Origin: Tistrella mobilis
Lineage (GTDB): Bacteria > Pseudomonadota > Alphaproteobacteria > Tistrellales > Tistrellaceae
Assembly (NCBI RefSeq): GCF_041468085.1
Contig: NZ_CP121017.1
Location: 1,715,501 to 1,779,500 of the forward strand
Direction of reading: 5' to 3'
DNA: 64,000 nucleotides
Part shown: positions 32,717-39,696 of the stretch, in pieces
How positions within the stretch are numbered: the stretch's first letter is position 1
Layout of the letters: the number at the start of each line of letters is the position of its first letter
The notes under the pieces: generated by a model
What the model was told of the DNA's origin: nothing
The model's input: only the letters and a program-made list of their open reading frames with translations
The model's database searches: none
Program-made: the position numbers and the translations under genes

Positions 32717-33499
32717 TCAGGCCGCGGCGGCGACCTCTGCGGCATTGGCGATGCGGATGCCGGCATCGATCAGCCCGGCGCGGATGGCGGTGCCGATCTT
32801 GAGTGCGCCCGGCGTGTCGGAATGGAAGCAGATCGATTCGAACTCGATCTCGATATCGTCGCCCTCGACGGTGCGGACCTTGCCCTCAAGGCAGGCCCGG
32901 ACGCATTTGCGGGCCACCTCCTCGGGGTCGAGCGCCCGCATCCGGCGGGCGAAGACGATCGAGCCGGAGTTGTCGTAATCGCGGTCGGCATAGAATTCGC
33001 GGATCACCGGCAGCCCCGCGGCGCGGGCGACCGTGCAGGTCACCGAAACATCCATGCAGTAGAGATAGGTTTCGGGGCTGGACTTCAGCAGCGCCTCGAC
33101 CAGCAGCTGCGACAGGGTCTCGTCGCGGGCGACTTCCATATAGAGTGCGCCATGCGGCTTGACGTGCTGAAGGCGAACGCCGTGACGGCGGGCGAATTCG
33201 CGCAGCGCCCCCAGCTGATAGATGATGTCGTTCACCAGCTCTTCCGGCCGGGCCTGGATCACCCGCCGGCCGAAGCCCTGCAGGTCGCGAAAGCCCGGAT
33301 GGGCCCCCAATGCCACACCACGTTCGGCCGCCAGCCGCACCACCCGGTCCATCAGGTTGGGGTCGCCGGCATGAAAACCGGTGGCGACATTGGCCGAGCT
33401 GATCAGGTCGAGCAGGACATCGTCCGGAGCTTCACTGATCGTCCAGTGGCCGAAGCTCTCACCGAGATCACAATTGAGATCGACCAGTCTTTTAGCCAA
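32717..33499 (-). CDS. pxpA: 5-oxoprolinase subunit A (LamB/YcsF family)
   Basis: A 260-residue protein starting at a TTG codon at 33499 with AGGAGAGAG upstream; this gives the family's standard beginning [16 protein letters not shown], and the open frame beyond it is not family-like. Other conserved parts are [32 protein letters not shown] and [13 protein letters not shown]. PxpA is the TIM-barrel subunit of the three-part 5-oxoprolinase. It heads the operon pxpA - BCCP - BC - pxpB - pxpC, opposite a LysR regulator. Confidence 0.93.
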   Translation of the reverse strand: MAKRLVDLNCDLGESFGHWTISEAPDDVLLDLISSANVATGFHAGDPNLMDRVVRLAAERGVALGAHPGFRDLQGFGRRVIQARPEELVNDIIYQLGALREFARRHGVRLQHVKPHGALYMEVARDETLSQLLVEALLKSSPETYLYCMDVSVTCTVARAAGLPVIREFYADRDYDNSGSIVFARRMRALDPEEVARKCVRACLEGKVRTVEGDDIEIEFESICFHSDTPGALKIGTAIRAGLIDAGIRIANAAEVAAAA

Positions 33500-33773
33500 G
33501 CGTCTCTCTCCTGCTGCATGCGATCCGACGCGATGGCGTGATACCGGAACGCGCTTGTTCACGTCTTTATGACAATATGGTGATCCAGGATTTAACCCCT
33601 CGGCAATTTCTAAATTATGAGAATGCATTATCGAAAAAGGTGAACGCTTGAATCTTCAACGGCTCTTTCAAATCCTTCATTCTCATGCATATCATCGAGG
33701 GCGCTGACCCCCGTTCAGGCATCTGTTCCGAAAATGCGGTGAGGCATTATCTGAAAATCAGAAGGTGTCGCGG
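33500..33773. promoter_or_regulatory. Divergent pxpA/lysR control region
   Basis: This 274-base AT-rich gap contains a perfect 9-bp inverted repeat, ATGAGAATG at 33617-33625 and CATTCTCAT at 33678-33686, and the octamer GCATTATC twice in the same orientation (33625-33632 and 33744-33751). Both patterns are what a LysR-type regulator could bind. No gene was seen in the gap. Confidence 0.5.
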
Positions 33774-34688
33774 ATGTCGCTCAACTTCCGCCACGTGAAG
33801 TACTTCGTGGCCACTGCCACGCTCGGGCAGGTGTCCCGGGCGGCCAAGGAATTGTCGATCTCGCAATCGGCGATCACCGCGGCGATCAAGGAGCTGGAGG
33901 CCGAGACCGGCAGCCGGCTGTTCGACCGCACCGCCCATGGCATGGAGCTGACCGATGCCGGCCGCCGTTTCCTGGCGGCCGGCTACAGGATCCTGGCCAG
34001 CATCGAGGAAGCGCTGCAGCCGGGCACCGCCGATGATGCCTTCTCGGGCACGCTGTCGGTGGCGGCGAGCTATACCGTGCTCGGCTATTTCCTGCCCCAG
34101 CATCTGGAGCGGCTGGAGCGGCGCTATCCCAATCTGCGCATCCAGCTTTATGAACTCAGCCGCGAGATGATCGAGGACGGGCTGGTCACCAACCGTTTCG
34201 ACATGGCGGTGGTGCTGACCTCGAACGTCAACAATCCGGAACTGGTCACCGAAACCCTGATGTCGAGCCAGCGGCGGCTGTGGCTGCCGGCCGGACACCC
34301 GCTGCTGGGCCGCGACCGGGTGCGTTTCGGCGACATCGCGGATGAGCCCTATATCATGCTGACCGTCGACGAAGCGGCCCATTCGGCGCTGAAATACTGG
34401 AACCGCACCCAGCACCAGCCGAACATCCGCCTGCGCACCTCGTCGATCGAGGCGGTACGATCGATCGTGGCCAACGGCCAGGGGATCTCGATCCTGTCGG
34501 ACATGGTCTACCGGCCCTGGTCGCTGGAAGGCAAACGCATCGAAACGGTGGTGATGGCCGAAGAGGTGCCGCCGATGAATGTCGGCCTGGCCTGGCGCCA
34601 GGGCGTTGATCTCAGCCCCGCGATGCGCCTGTTCCGTGGCTATTTTGCCGAGGTCTATCAGACACCGCAGAGCATGCTGCCCAGGTGA
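33774..34688 (+). CDS. LysR-family transcriptional regulator of the pxp cluster
   Basis: A 304-residue regulator starting at ATG 33774 (GAAGG site 8 bases upstream; a GTG at 33765 is an alternative). The winged helix has GQVSRAAKELSISQSAITAAIKELEAETG, followed by the LTDAGRRFL linker helix and a type 2 periplasmic-binding effector domain. It is transcribed away from pxpA across a repeat-bearing region, the classic LysR arrangement, so it probably controls the cluster in response to its substrate. That regulatory role is inference. Confidence 0.92.
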   Translation: MSLNFRHVKYFVATATLGQVSRAAKELSISQSAITAAIKELEAETGSRLFDRTAHGMELTDAGRRFLAAGYRILASIEEALQPGTADDAFSGTLSVAASYTVLGYFLPQHLERLERRYPNLRIQLYELSREMIEDGLVTNRFDMAVVLTSNVNNPELVTETLMSSQRRLWLPAGHPLLGRDRVRFGDIADEPYIMLTVDEAAHSALKYWNRTQHQPNIRLRTSSIEAVRSIVANGQGISILSDMVYRPWSLEGKRIETVVMAEEVPPMNVGLAWRQGVDLSPAMRLFRGYFAEVYQTPQSMLPR

Positions 34689-34780
34689 GCTCTCCGTCTG
34701 ATGACAGGGCACTCAAGATCGGCTATCACCGGGCAGAGCAGGGTGGCAATGATGCCGTCCTGCGTTTTGGGGAACGGGGC

Positions 34781-34930
34781 ATGAAGCGGAACGAGATCAC
34801 GACTGAAAATGGGCAACAGGTTCAGGATCGCCCGCTCTGGCTGCGGCCGGCGCTTGAAGTCTGGGCATTGGCGCCGGCGACCCGGTTGATGGACGCCGTG
34901 ACCCCCGACGGAGGTCCCACCTCGTCCTGA
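34781..34930 (+). CDS. 49-residue peptide gene ahead of a JmjC oxygenase
   Basis: A short gene starting at ATG 34781 behind GGGGAACGGGG. The product is MKRNEITTENGQQVQDRPLW (1-20), LRPALEVWALAPATRLMDAV (21-40) and TPDGGPTSS (41-49). It has a polar N-terminus, a central W-L-R-P-A-L-E-V-W segment and a Gly/Pro/Ser tail. The pattern W-x-x-P-x-L-E followed by A-T recalls leader peptides of ribosomally made modified peptides, though it does not match the lasso rule exactly. Its stop is nine bases before the oxygenase start, so the two are co-transcribed. It may be a modified-peptide precursor, a substrate or a regulator. Coding status is likely but unproven. Confidence 0.55.
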   Translation: MKRNEITTENGQQVQDRPLWLRPALEVWALAPATRLMDAVTPDGGPTSS

Positions 34931-34939
34931 CCGCGGGGC

Positions 34940-36118
34940 GTGAGCGCCTGCATGATCGCGACGCTGAGAGACCTTCTGCGGCAACGCCTGGACAGCCCTT
35001 TGTCTGCGGCCATGGAGGCAGGGCAGCGCCTGCATGTGAAGACCGGACAGGCAGCCGCCTGTGCCGGTCTTTTGCCATGGGCGGCCGTGAATGCCCGTCT
35101 GTCGGCGCAGGCGCTGGTCGAGGGCGAGGTTTCGGTGATGCGGGCGGGCCGCGAGGTGCCGCTGGAGATGCTGACCCGGCTTTCCCCCGACGGCCGGCGG
35201 GTGCTGCTGGATGCCCAGCTTCAGGCACTGTGTCAGGGCGGGGCCAGCCTAGTGCTGCTCGGCATGCATCGGCATGTTCAGGCGCTGGCGGCGCTGGCCG
35301 CCATGGTCGAACGTCATGTCGAGGCGCCGGTCACCATCAACGCCTATGCCAGCTTCACCCGGGATGGCGCCTTCCAGATCCATCGCGACGGCCATGACGT
35401 GCTGGTGGTGCAGATCACCGGCCGCAAGCGCTGGTTCTGTCACGGCCGACGCAGCGATCCGCCCTTCGGTGGCGACACGGTCGATCCCCGCCGCGATCCG
35501 GGCCCACCCGAGGTGGAGGTGGTGCTGGCGCCCGGGGATCTGCTGTTCCTGCCCAGGGGCGACTATCACCGTGCCGAGGTGGCCGAGGCGGGCGGGCAGT
35601 CGCTGCATCTGACGCTGGCGATCCAGCGGCCGGATGGGGCGGAGGTGCTGCGCTGGCGGCTGCGCGAGATGGCGGACCGGCTGGCGGCACCGGTGCCGGT
35701 GGATCCGTCCGCAAGGGGCGCGTATGAAGCGCAGCTGAAGGCGGTTCTGGCCGATCTGAGCGCCGGGTTGGATCTGGGCCGCTTCCAGGCGGCGCAGGCC
35801 GCGGGGCGCCCGCTGGCCGGGGCCATGGCCCTGGGGCTGGCCACCGGGGCCGGCGGACCGGAAGATGCGGTTCTGGTCCAGCCCGCCCTGCGCCGGCGCC
35901 CGGCATTGCCGGCGACGGGGCCGGCTGACATCAGGGCAGGTGACGTGACGATCCGCCTGAATGCGCCGGAATGCGCGATCCTGGCGCTGCTGCTGGACCG
36001 CGACATCGCGACGATGGGCGAGATCCTGGCCGGCCTGCCGTCGGAGGAGCCGGCGGCCTTGCGTGCCGCGGTGGCGGCACTCGGCCGCCGGGGGCTGATC
36101 TTTCTGACGGCCCCCTGA
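34940..36118 (+). CDS. JmjC/cupin-type 2-oxoglutarate oxygenase, RoxA-like
   Basis: A 392-residue protein (GTG at 34940; ATG at 34952 is an alternative, neither with a strong ribosome site). The jelly-roll core carries the iron-binding triad: HxD at about H148 and D150 (AFQIHRDGHD) and the distal His at about 210 (LPRGDYHRAEV), with spacing like bacterial ribosomal-protein hydroxylase RoxA/YcfD. The last 65 residues (IRLNAPECAILALLLDRD to GLIFLTAP) look like the winged-helix domain such proteins carry. The family hydroxylates side chains of proteins. The upstream 49-residue peptide is a candidate substrate. In RoxA the target is ribosomal protein L16; that alternative stays open. Confidence 0.8.
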   Translation: MSACMIATLRDLLRQRLDSPLSAAMEAGQRLHVKTGQAAACAGLLPWAAVNARLSAQALVEGEVSVMRAGREVPLEMLTRLSPDGRRVLLDAQLQALCQGGASLVLLGMHRHVQALAALAAMVERHVEAPVTINAYASFTRDGAFQIHRDGHDVLVVQITGRKRWFCHGRRSDPPFGGDTVDPRRDPGPPEVEVVLAPGDLLFLPRGDYHRAEVAEAGGQSLHLTLAIQRPDGAEVLRWRLREMADRLAAPVPVDPSARGAYEAQLKAVLADLSAGLDLGRFQAAQAAGRPLAGAMALGLATGAGGPEDAVLVQPALRRRPALPATGPADIRAGDVTIRLNAPECAILALLLDRDIATMGEILAGLPSEEPAALRAAVAALGRRGLIFLTAP

Positions 36119-36168
36119 CCCTTCCTCAGCCCGACCCTCGGCCCAACCCTAAGCCCCCATCTGGCCGC

Positions 36169-36720
36169 TCAACGGGCATGAGGGCCTTCCGCCACTTCCT
36201 CGACGATCTTGTCGACGAAGGCCGGCAGGTCGCCCGGATTGCGTGAGGTGATGATGCCCCGGTCGGTGACGACCTCCTCGTCGATCCAGGTGGCGCCGGC
36301 ATTGCGGACGTCGGTCGCGATCGAGGGGTAGGAGGTGACGGTGCGGCCGCGCAGCGCATCGGCTTCGACCAGCATCCAGGGGCCGTGGCAGATCGCGGCG
36401 ACCGGCTTGCCCGAGGCGACGAAATCCTTCACCACCTTCACGGCGTCCGGCACCTGGCGCAGCTTGTCGGGGTTGATCTGGCCACCGGGCAGGACCAGGG
36501 CGTCGAAATCCTCGATCCGCACATCGGCGACCTTCAGGTCGACATCGGCCCGGTCGCCCCAATCGGTTTCGTCCCAGCTGCGGATGCGGCCGGCTTCGGG
36601 GGCGGCGACCTGAACCTTTGCGCCACGGCGCAACAGTTCATCCCGCGGATAGACCAGCTCCGCGCGCTCATAGCCGTCGGTCGCCAGAATCAGGATGCGG
36701 GCGTTTTCGATCACGGGCAT
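36169..36720 (-). CDS. PfpI/DJ-1 family protein (type 1 glutamine amidotransferase-like)
   Basis: A 183-residue protein starting at MPVIENARILILATDGYER with GGAAGGAG upstream. The nucleophile elbow AAICHGPWML has the reactive Cys and the following His, and DYE-like YERAEL supplies the acidic partner. Family members (YhbO, PfpI, DJ-1) act as stress-response deglycases, hydratases or proteases. The gene is monocistronic-looking, 80 bases after the hypothetical gene at 36800 on the same strand. Confidence 0.92.
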   Translation of the reverse strand: MPVIENARILILATDGYERAELVYPRDELLRRGAKVQVAAPEAGRIRSWDETDWGDRADVDLKVADVRIEDFDALVLPGGQINPDKLRQVPDAVKVVKDFVASGKPVAAICHGPWMLVEADALRGRTVTSYPSIATDVRNAGATWIDEEVVTDRGIITSRNPGDLPAFVDKIVEEVAEGPHAR

Positions 36721-36799
36721 GGGGACGTCTCTCCTTCCGTGAGAGGGGGGGAGGGAGACCAACCCGTGTGGGCGATGCAGGTTCCGACCTGCCGGTCGA

Positions 36800-37405
36800 T
36801 CAGACCGGGGCGTGGGCCCGGCGGTCGGCGGTGAAGGGCCGGCCAGAGCGCGGCCGCGCGCCCGTCTTGACGGCCACCTCTGGCGGCGGGGCCAGTTCGT
36901 CATGCAGCCAGCTGACCACCGGAGCGGCGGTCAGCGCCATGCGGGCGACCTGGCCGACGATGGCATTGGCGGAATAGGGCGGTTCCATCAGCTGTTCCTG
37001 ATTGACCACCACGATATGCTGGCGCGGCGTCACCTCGACGCCGATGCCGGTGCGGCCCGACCAGGATTTCCGCCCGACCAGCGACAGGAAGCGCCGGCGC
37101 CGCTCCGGCGCCTCGGCCGAATAGGGCAGCACGCCCAGATCCGCGATCAGGCTGAGGAAGACACCTTCGGGCGCCGCACGCAGCGTGCCGGTATAGGCGA
37201 TCTCGCGCCAGCGGAAGGTGAAGCGCAGCGGGTCGGTCGCGTCCTTGCGACGGATCTCGCCGTCCTCGTCGATCGACACGCTGAGCGGCATGATCGGCAG
37301 CGGCTGAGAGGAGATGAAGCGGATCAGGCGTTCGCGGCGCGCCGCAGCGCTTTCGGTCTGATGGCCGATATCCGCGATCGGATCGACGGCGTTGTTCTGG
37401 GTCAT
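36800..37405 (-). CDS. Hypothetical protein, 201 residues
   Basis: The product has no signal peptide or membrane helix. It has a charged N-terminus (ADIGHQTESAAARRERLIRF), a beta-rich middle (FTFRWREIAYTGTLRAAPEG) and an Arg/Pro-rich end. No family was recognised. Codon use and GC bias at third positions match the neighbours, so it is likely a resident gene. It precedes the PfpI-type gene on the same strand. Confidence 0.65.
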   Translation of the reverse strand: MTQNNAVDPIADIGHQTESAAARRERLIRFISSQPLPIMPLSVSIDEDGEIRRKDATDPLRFTFRWREIAYTGTLRAAPEGVFLSLIADLGVLPYSAEAPERRRRFLSLVGRKSWSGRTGIGVEVTPRQHIVVVNQEQLMEPPYSANAIVGQVARMALTAAPVVSWLHDELAPPPEVAVKTGARPRSGRPFTADRRAHAPV

Positions 37406-37580
37406 CGTCGGTCAGTTTCCCGCTGCGGTACCGGTCTCGGGGCTATGCCGGCCGGCGCCCTGCGCGGCCTGCACTGCCCGTTCAGAATATAGGGGGCTCT
37501 GCATGGAATTGTCAGGCATGTCATGATGCGGGGGGCGCATCTTTCGTCGCCGGTTCCGTTCCACGCGCATTCCAGGCCCC

Positions 37581-38189
37581 ATGTTCGACATCCCCGTCCG
37601 CCGACGCCTCGATCCCGTTCTCGACCGCATCGGCCGCGGCCTTGCCGGCCGCGGCGTGCGGGCCGACAGCCTCACGCTTGCCGGCTTCGCGATCGGTCTC
37701 GCCGCCGTGCCGGCCCTTGCGTTCGGGGCATTCTGGACCGCGCTTGGTTGCATTCTGGTTAACCGGATCGCAGATGGTCTTGATGGCGCCGTGGCGCGGG
37801 CGGCGGGGCCGACTGATCGCGGCGGCTTTCTGGACATCGCCTGTGATTTTCTGTTCTACGCCGCCGTGCCCTTTGGCTTCGCCCTGGCCGATCCGGCGGC
37901 GAATGCCCTGCCGGCGGCCTTCCTGATCTTCGCCTTCGTGGGCACGGGATCGAGCTTCCTGGCCTTCGCCGCCATCGCGGCCAGACGCGGCGGCGTGCCG
38001 CCCTCGGGCCATCGCGGCAAGGCGATCCACTATCTGGGCGGGCTGACCGAGGGCACCGAAACCATCCTGGTCTTCGTGGCCATCTGCCTGTGGCCGGCAG
38101 CCTTTCCCTGGGCGGCCTGGATCTTCGGCGGGCTGTGCCTGATCACCACCGCAACCCGGATCGCCGAGGGCATGCGCGTGTTCAGATGA
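37581..38189 (+). CDS. CDP-alcohol phosphatidyltransferase family membrane protein
   Basis: A 202-residue membrane enzyme. The catalytic signature DG-xx-AR-x8-G-xxx-D-xxx-D is complete in NRIADGLDGAVARAAGPTDR plus GGFLDIACD. The remainder is about six membrane helices. The family joins a CDP-linked alcohol to a second alcohol in phospholipid synthesis (phosphatidylglycerol-phosphate, phosphatidylcholine or inositol-type products); the acceptor is not identifiable. It stands alone, divergent from the 201-residue hypothetical gene. Confidence 0.9.
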   Translation: MFDIPVRRRLDPVLDRIGRGLAGRGVRADSLTLAGFAIGLAAVPALAFGAFWTALGCILVNRIADGLDGAVARAAGPTDRGGFLDIACDFLFYAAVPFGFALADPAANALPAAFLIFAFVGTGSSFLAFAAIAARRGGVPPSGHRGKAIHYLGGLTEGTETILVFVAICLWPAAFPWAAWIFGGLCLITTATRIAEGMRVFR

Positions 38190-38281
38190 CGACCGGCAGG
38201 TCACCGATGCCCGCGCCCGCGATCTGCCGGCGCTGGAGGCGCTGATCGATCTGATCGGCGAGGTGGTCATCGCCTGAGCCG

Positions 38282-39160
38282 TCATCCGCGGTTCCCGCCA
38301 TAGCTGGCCCGCAGGAACTCGGTCGGTGTCGTCGGCTTGCGGCCGAGAAGTTTCTCCAGATCGTCGCTCTGGCCGTCCCACTCGCCGGCATTGACGCCCT
38401 GTACCCAGGCCAGCACGAAGCCGGCAGCCGGCTCGGGCAGCCCCGCTGCCATTAGTCGGGCGACGTAGTCCTGATCCGAGATGGCATGGAACGGCACCGG
38501 CCCGCCGCTGATCTCAGACAGAATCTGCGCAACATCCCTGAAGGACACGGGCGGACCGCCGTATAGCGCATAGGCCTTGTTCTCATGTCCAGCTTCGCTC
38601 AGCACAACGGCATGTGCTTCTGCCAGATCCTCGCGGCAGGCATAGGCCGCCTTGCCCGCCCCGGCGGGCGCGTGGACACCGGCGTTCAGGGGATTGCCAC
38701 CGGCATAAGTTTCGATGTTCTCAAGAAATGGCGGATGCCGCACCAGCGTGCAGGTCAGACCGGAGACCTTCAGTCTTTCCTCGACGCGACGATCCTCTTC
38801 GGTCACCTGCGGAAGGACAAAGACGGAGCCGGTCTTCCGGATGATCGGCATATAGACGAGGTGCTTGACGCCGGCATGTCGTGCCGCATTGATGACGTTC
38901 TCGTGCTGGGTTTTCCGGTCTGTAAAAGCCGTGGCGGAAACGAGCATCACTTTCTCGATTCCATCGAAGGCGCGCAGAAGTCCGTCGTGGTCGAAATAGT
39001 CGCCTCGACGGATCTCGATCCCCTTCGAGGCAAGGCCTGACGCCCTGGCGGGATCGCGGGCGAGACCGACAAGATCGCCGGCAGGCCTGCGCTTCAAAAG
39101 ATGTTCGAGGGTCATTCGGCCGATATTGCCGGTGGCGCCCGTCACAAGGATCCTGGTCAT
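38282..39160 (-). CDS. NmrA-like NAD(P)H oxidoreductase, QorB/YtfG type
   Basis: A 292-residue atypical short-chain dehydrogenase. The N-terminal nucleotide-binding motif is ILVTGATGNIGRMTLEHLL, and the chain follows NmrA/YtfG organisation (VMLVSATAFTDRKTQHENVI, VYMPIIRKTG). E. coli QorB reduces quinones with NADPH. The ribosome site AAGGGAAC is good. An HxlR-type regulator lies divergently 121 bases away, the same pairing as ytfG/ytfH in E. coli, which supports the assignment. Confidence 0.85.
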   Translation of the reverse strand: MTRILVTGATGNIGRMTLEHLLKRRPAGDLVGLARDPARASGLASKGIEIRRGDYFDHDGLLRAFDGIEKVMLVSATAFTDRKTQHENVINAARHAGVKHLVYMPIIRKTGSVFVLPQVTEEDRRVEERLKVSGLTCTLVRHPPFLENIETYAGGNPLNAGVHAPAGAGKAAYACREDLAEAHAVVLSEAGHENKAYALYGGPPVSFRDVAQILSEISGGPVPFHAISDQDYVARLMAAGLPEPAAGFVLAWVQGVNAGEWDGQSDDLEKLLGRKPTTPTEFLRASYGGNRG

Positions 39161-39244
39161 GATGTTCCCTTTATGCGCTGGTGCTCCTGCGCGTCGACAT
39201 CGTCGTCCGATCCAGGTAAGACAGGGCAGACTCAGGATCCAGTA

Positions 39245-39266
39245 CTGACCTTTTTGTAAGTGTCAG
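39245..39266. promoter_or_regulatory. Inverted repeat in divergent qorB/hxlR promoter
   Basis: CTGAC (39245-39249) and GTCAG (39262-39266) flank a T-rich 12-base centre midway between the divergent genes, a plausible binding site for the HxlR protein. Confidence 0.35.
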
Positions 39267-39281
39267 AAACAGGAGATCAGG

Positions 39282-39641
39282 ATGACCAGGGCAAATTTTC
39301 AATGTGGCCTGGAAGCCGTGCTGGCCATTCTCGGCGGCAAGTGGAAACCACTGATCGTCTATCATCTGGCCAGCGGTGCCAGGCGCACCGGTCAGCTCCG
39401 CAGGCTCGTGACCGGCGTGAGCGAGAAAATGCTGATTCAGCACCTCAAGGAGCTGACGGAAGACGGCGTCGTTCGGCGCATCGATTTCCAGAAGGTGCCG
39501 CCGCATGTGGAGTACGAGCTGACCGAGTTTGGCCGAAGTCTGGCCCAGGTCCTTGCGCCGCTATGCGAATGGGGAACCATTCACAACGCCGAGGTCGCGA
39601 TGATCGTGCGAAAGCGGGAACATGCCGCGAAGACGGCCTGA
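39282..39641 (+). CDS. HxlR-family transcriptional regulator
   Basis: A 119-residue winged-helix protein with AGGAG upstream. The HxlR hallmarks are the Cys in NFQCGLEAVLAILGGKWKPLI, the wing region SEKMLIQHLKELTEDGVVRR and the VEYELTEFGRSL motif. Proteins of this group often sense electrophiles or aldehydes through the N-terminal Cys and control the neighbouring reductase, here the QorB-type gene. Confidence 0.92.
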   Translation: MTRANFQCGLEAVLAILGGKWKPLIVYHLASGARRTGQLRRLVTGVSEKMLIQHLKELTEDGVVRRIDFQKVPPHVEYELTEFGRSLAQVLAPLCEWGTIHNAEVAMIVRKREHAAKTA

Positions 39642-39696
39642 CAGGCCGCACGGTTTCGGGATCCCTGTGGTGAGTGGTGGTCAGCGCTCACTGATA

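Noticed and set aside
34781-34930. Lasso-peptide precursor
   Set aside because: The W-x-x-P-x-L segment is suggestive, but the Gly and Thr spacing is off, the residue after the Thr cannot start a macrolactam ring, and there are no lasso protease or cyclase genes.
36385-36834. 149-codon plus-strand frame opposite the PfpI-type gene
   Set aside because: Antisense shadow; the PfpI-type gene has a good ribosome site and intact catalytic motif.
38191-38277. 29-codon open tail (DRQVTDARARDLPALEAL...) after the phosphatidyltransferase
   Set aside because: Looks slightly protein-like and might be the end of a lost gene, but it has no start, no homology that I recognise and is too short to support.
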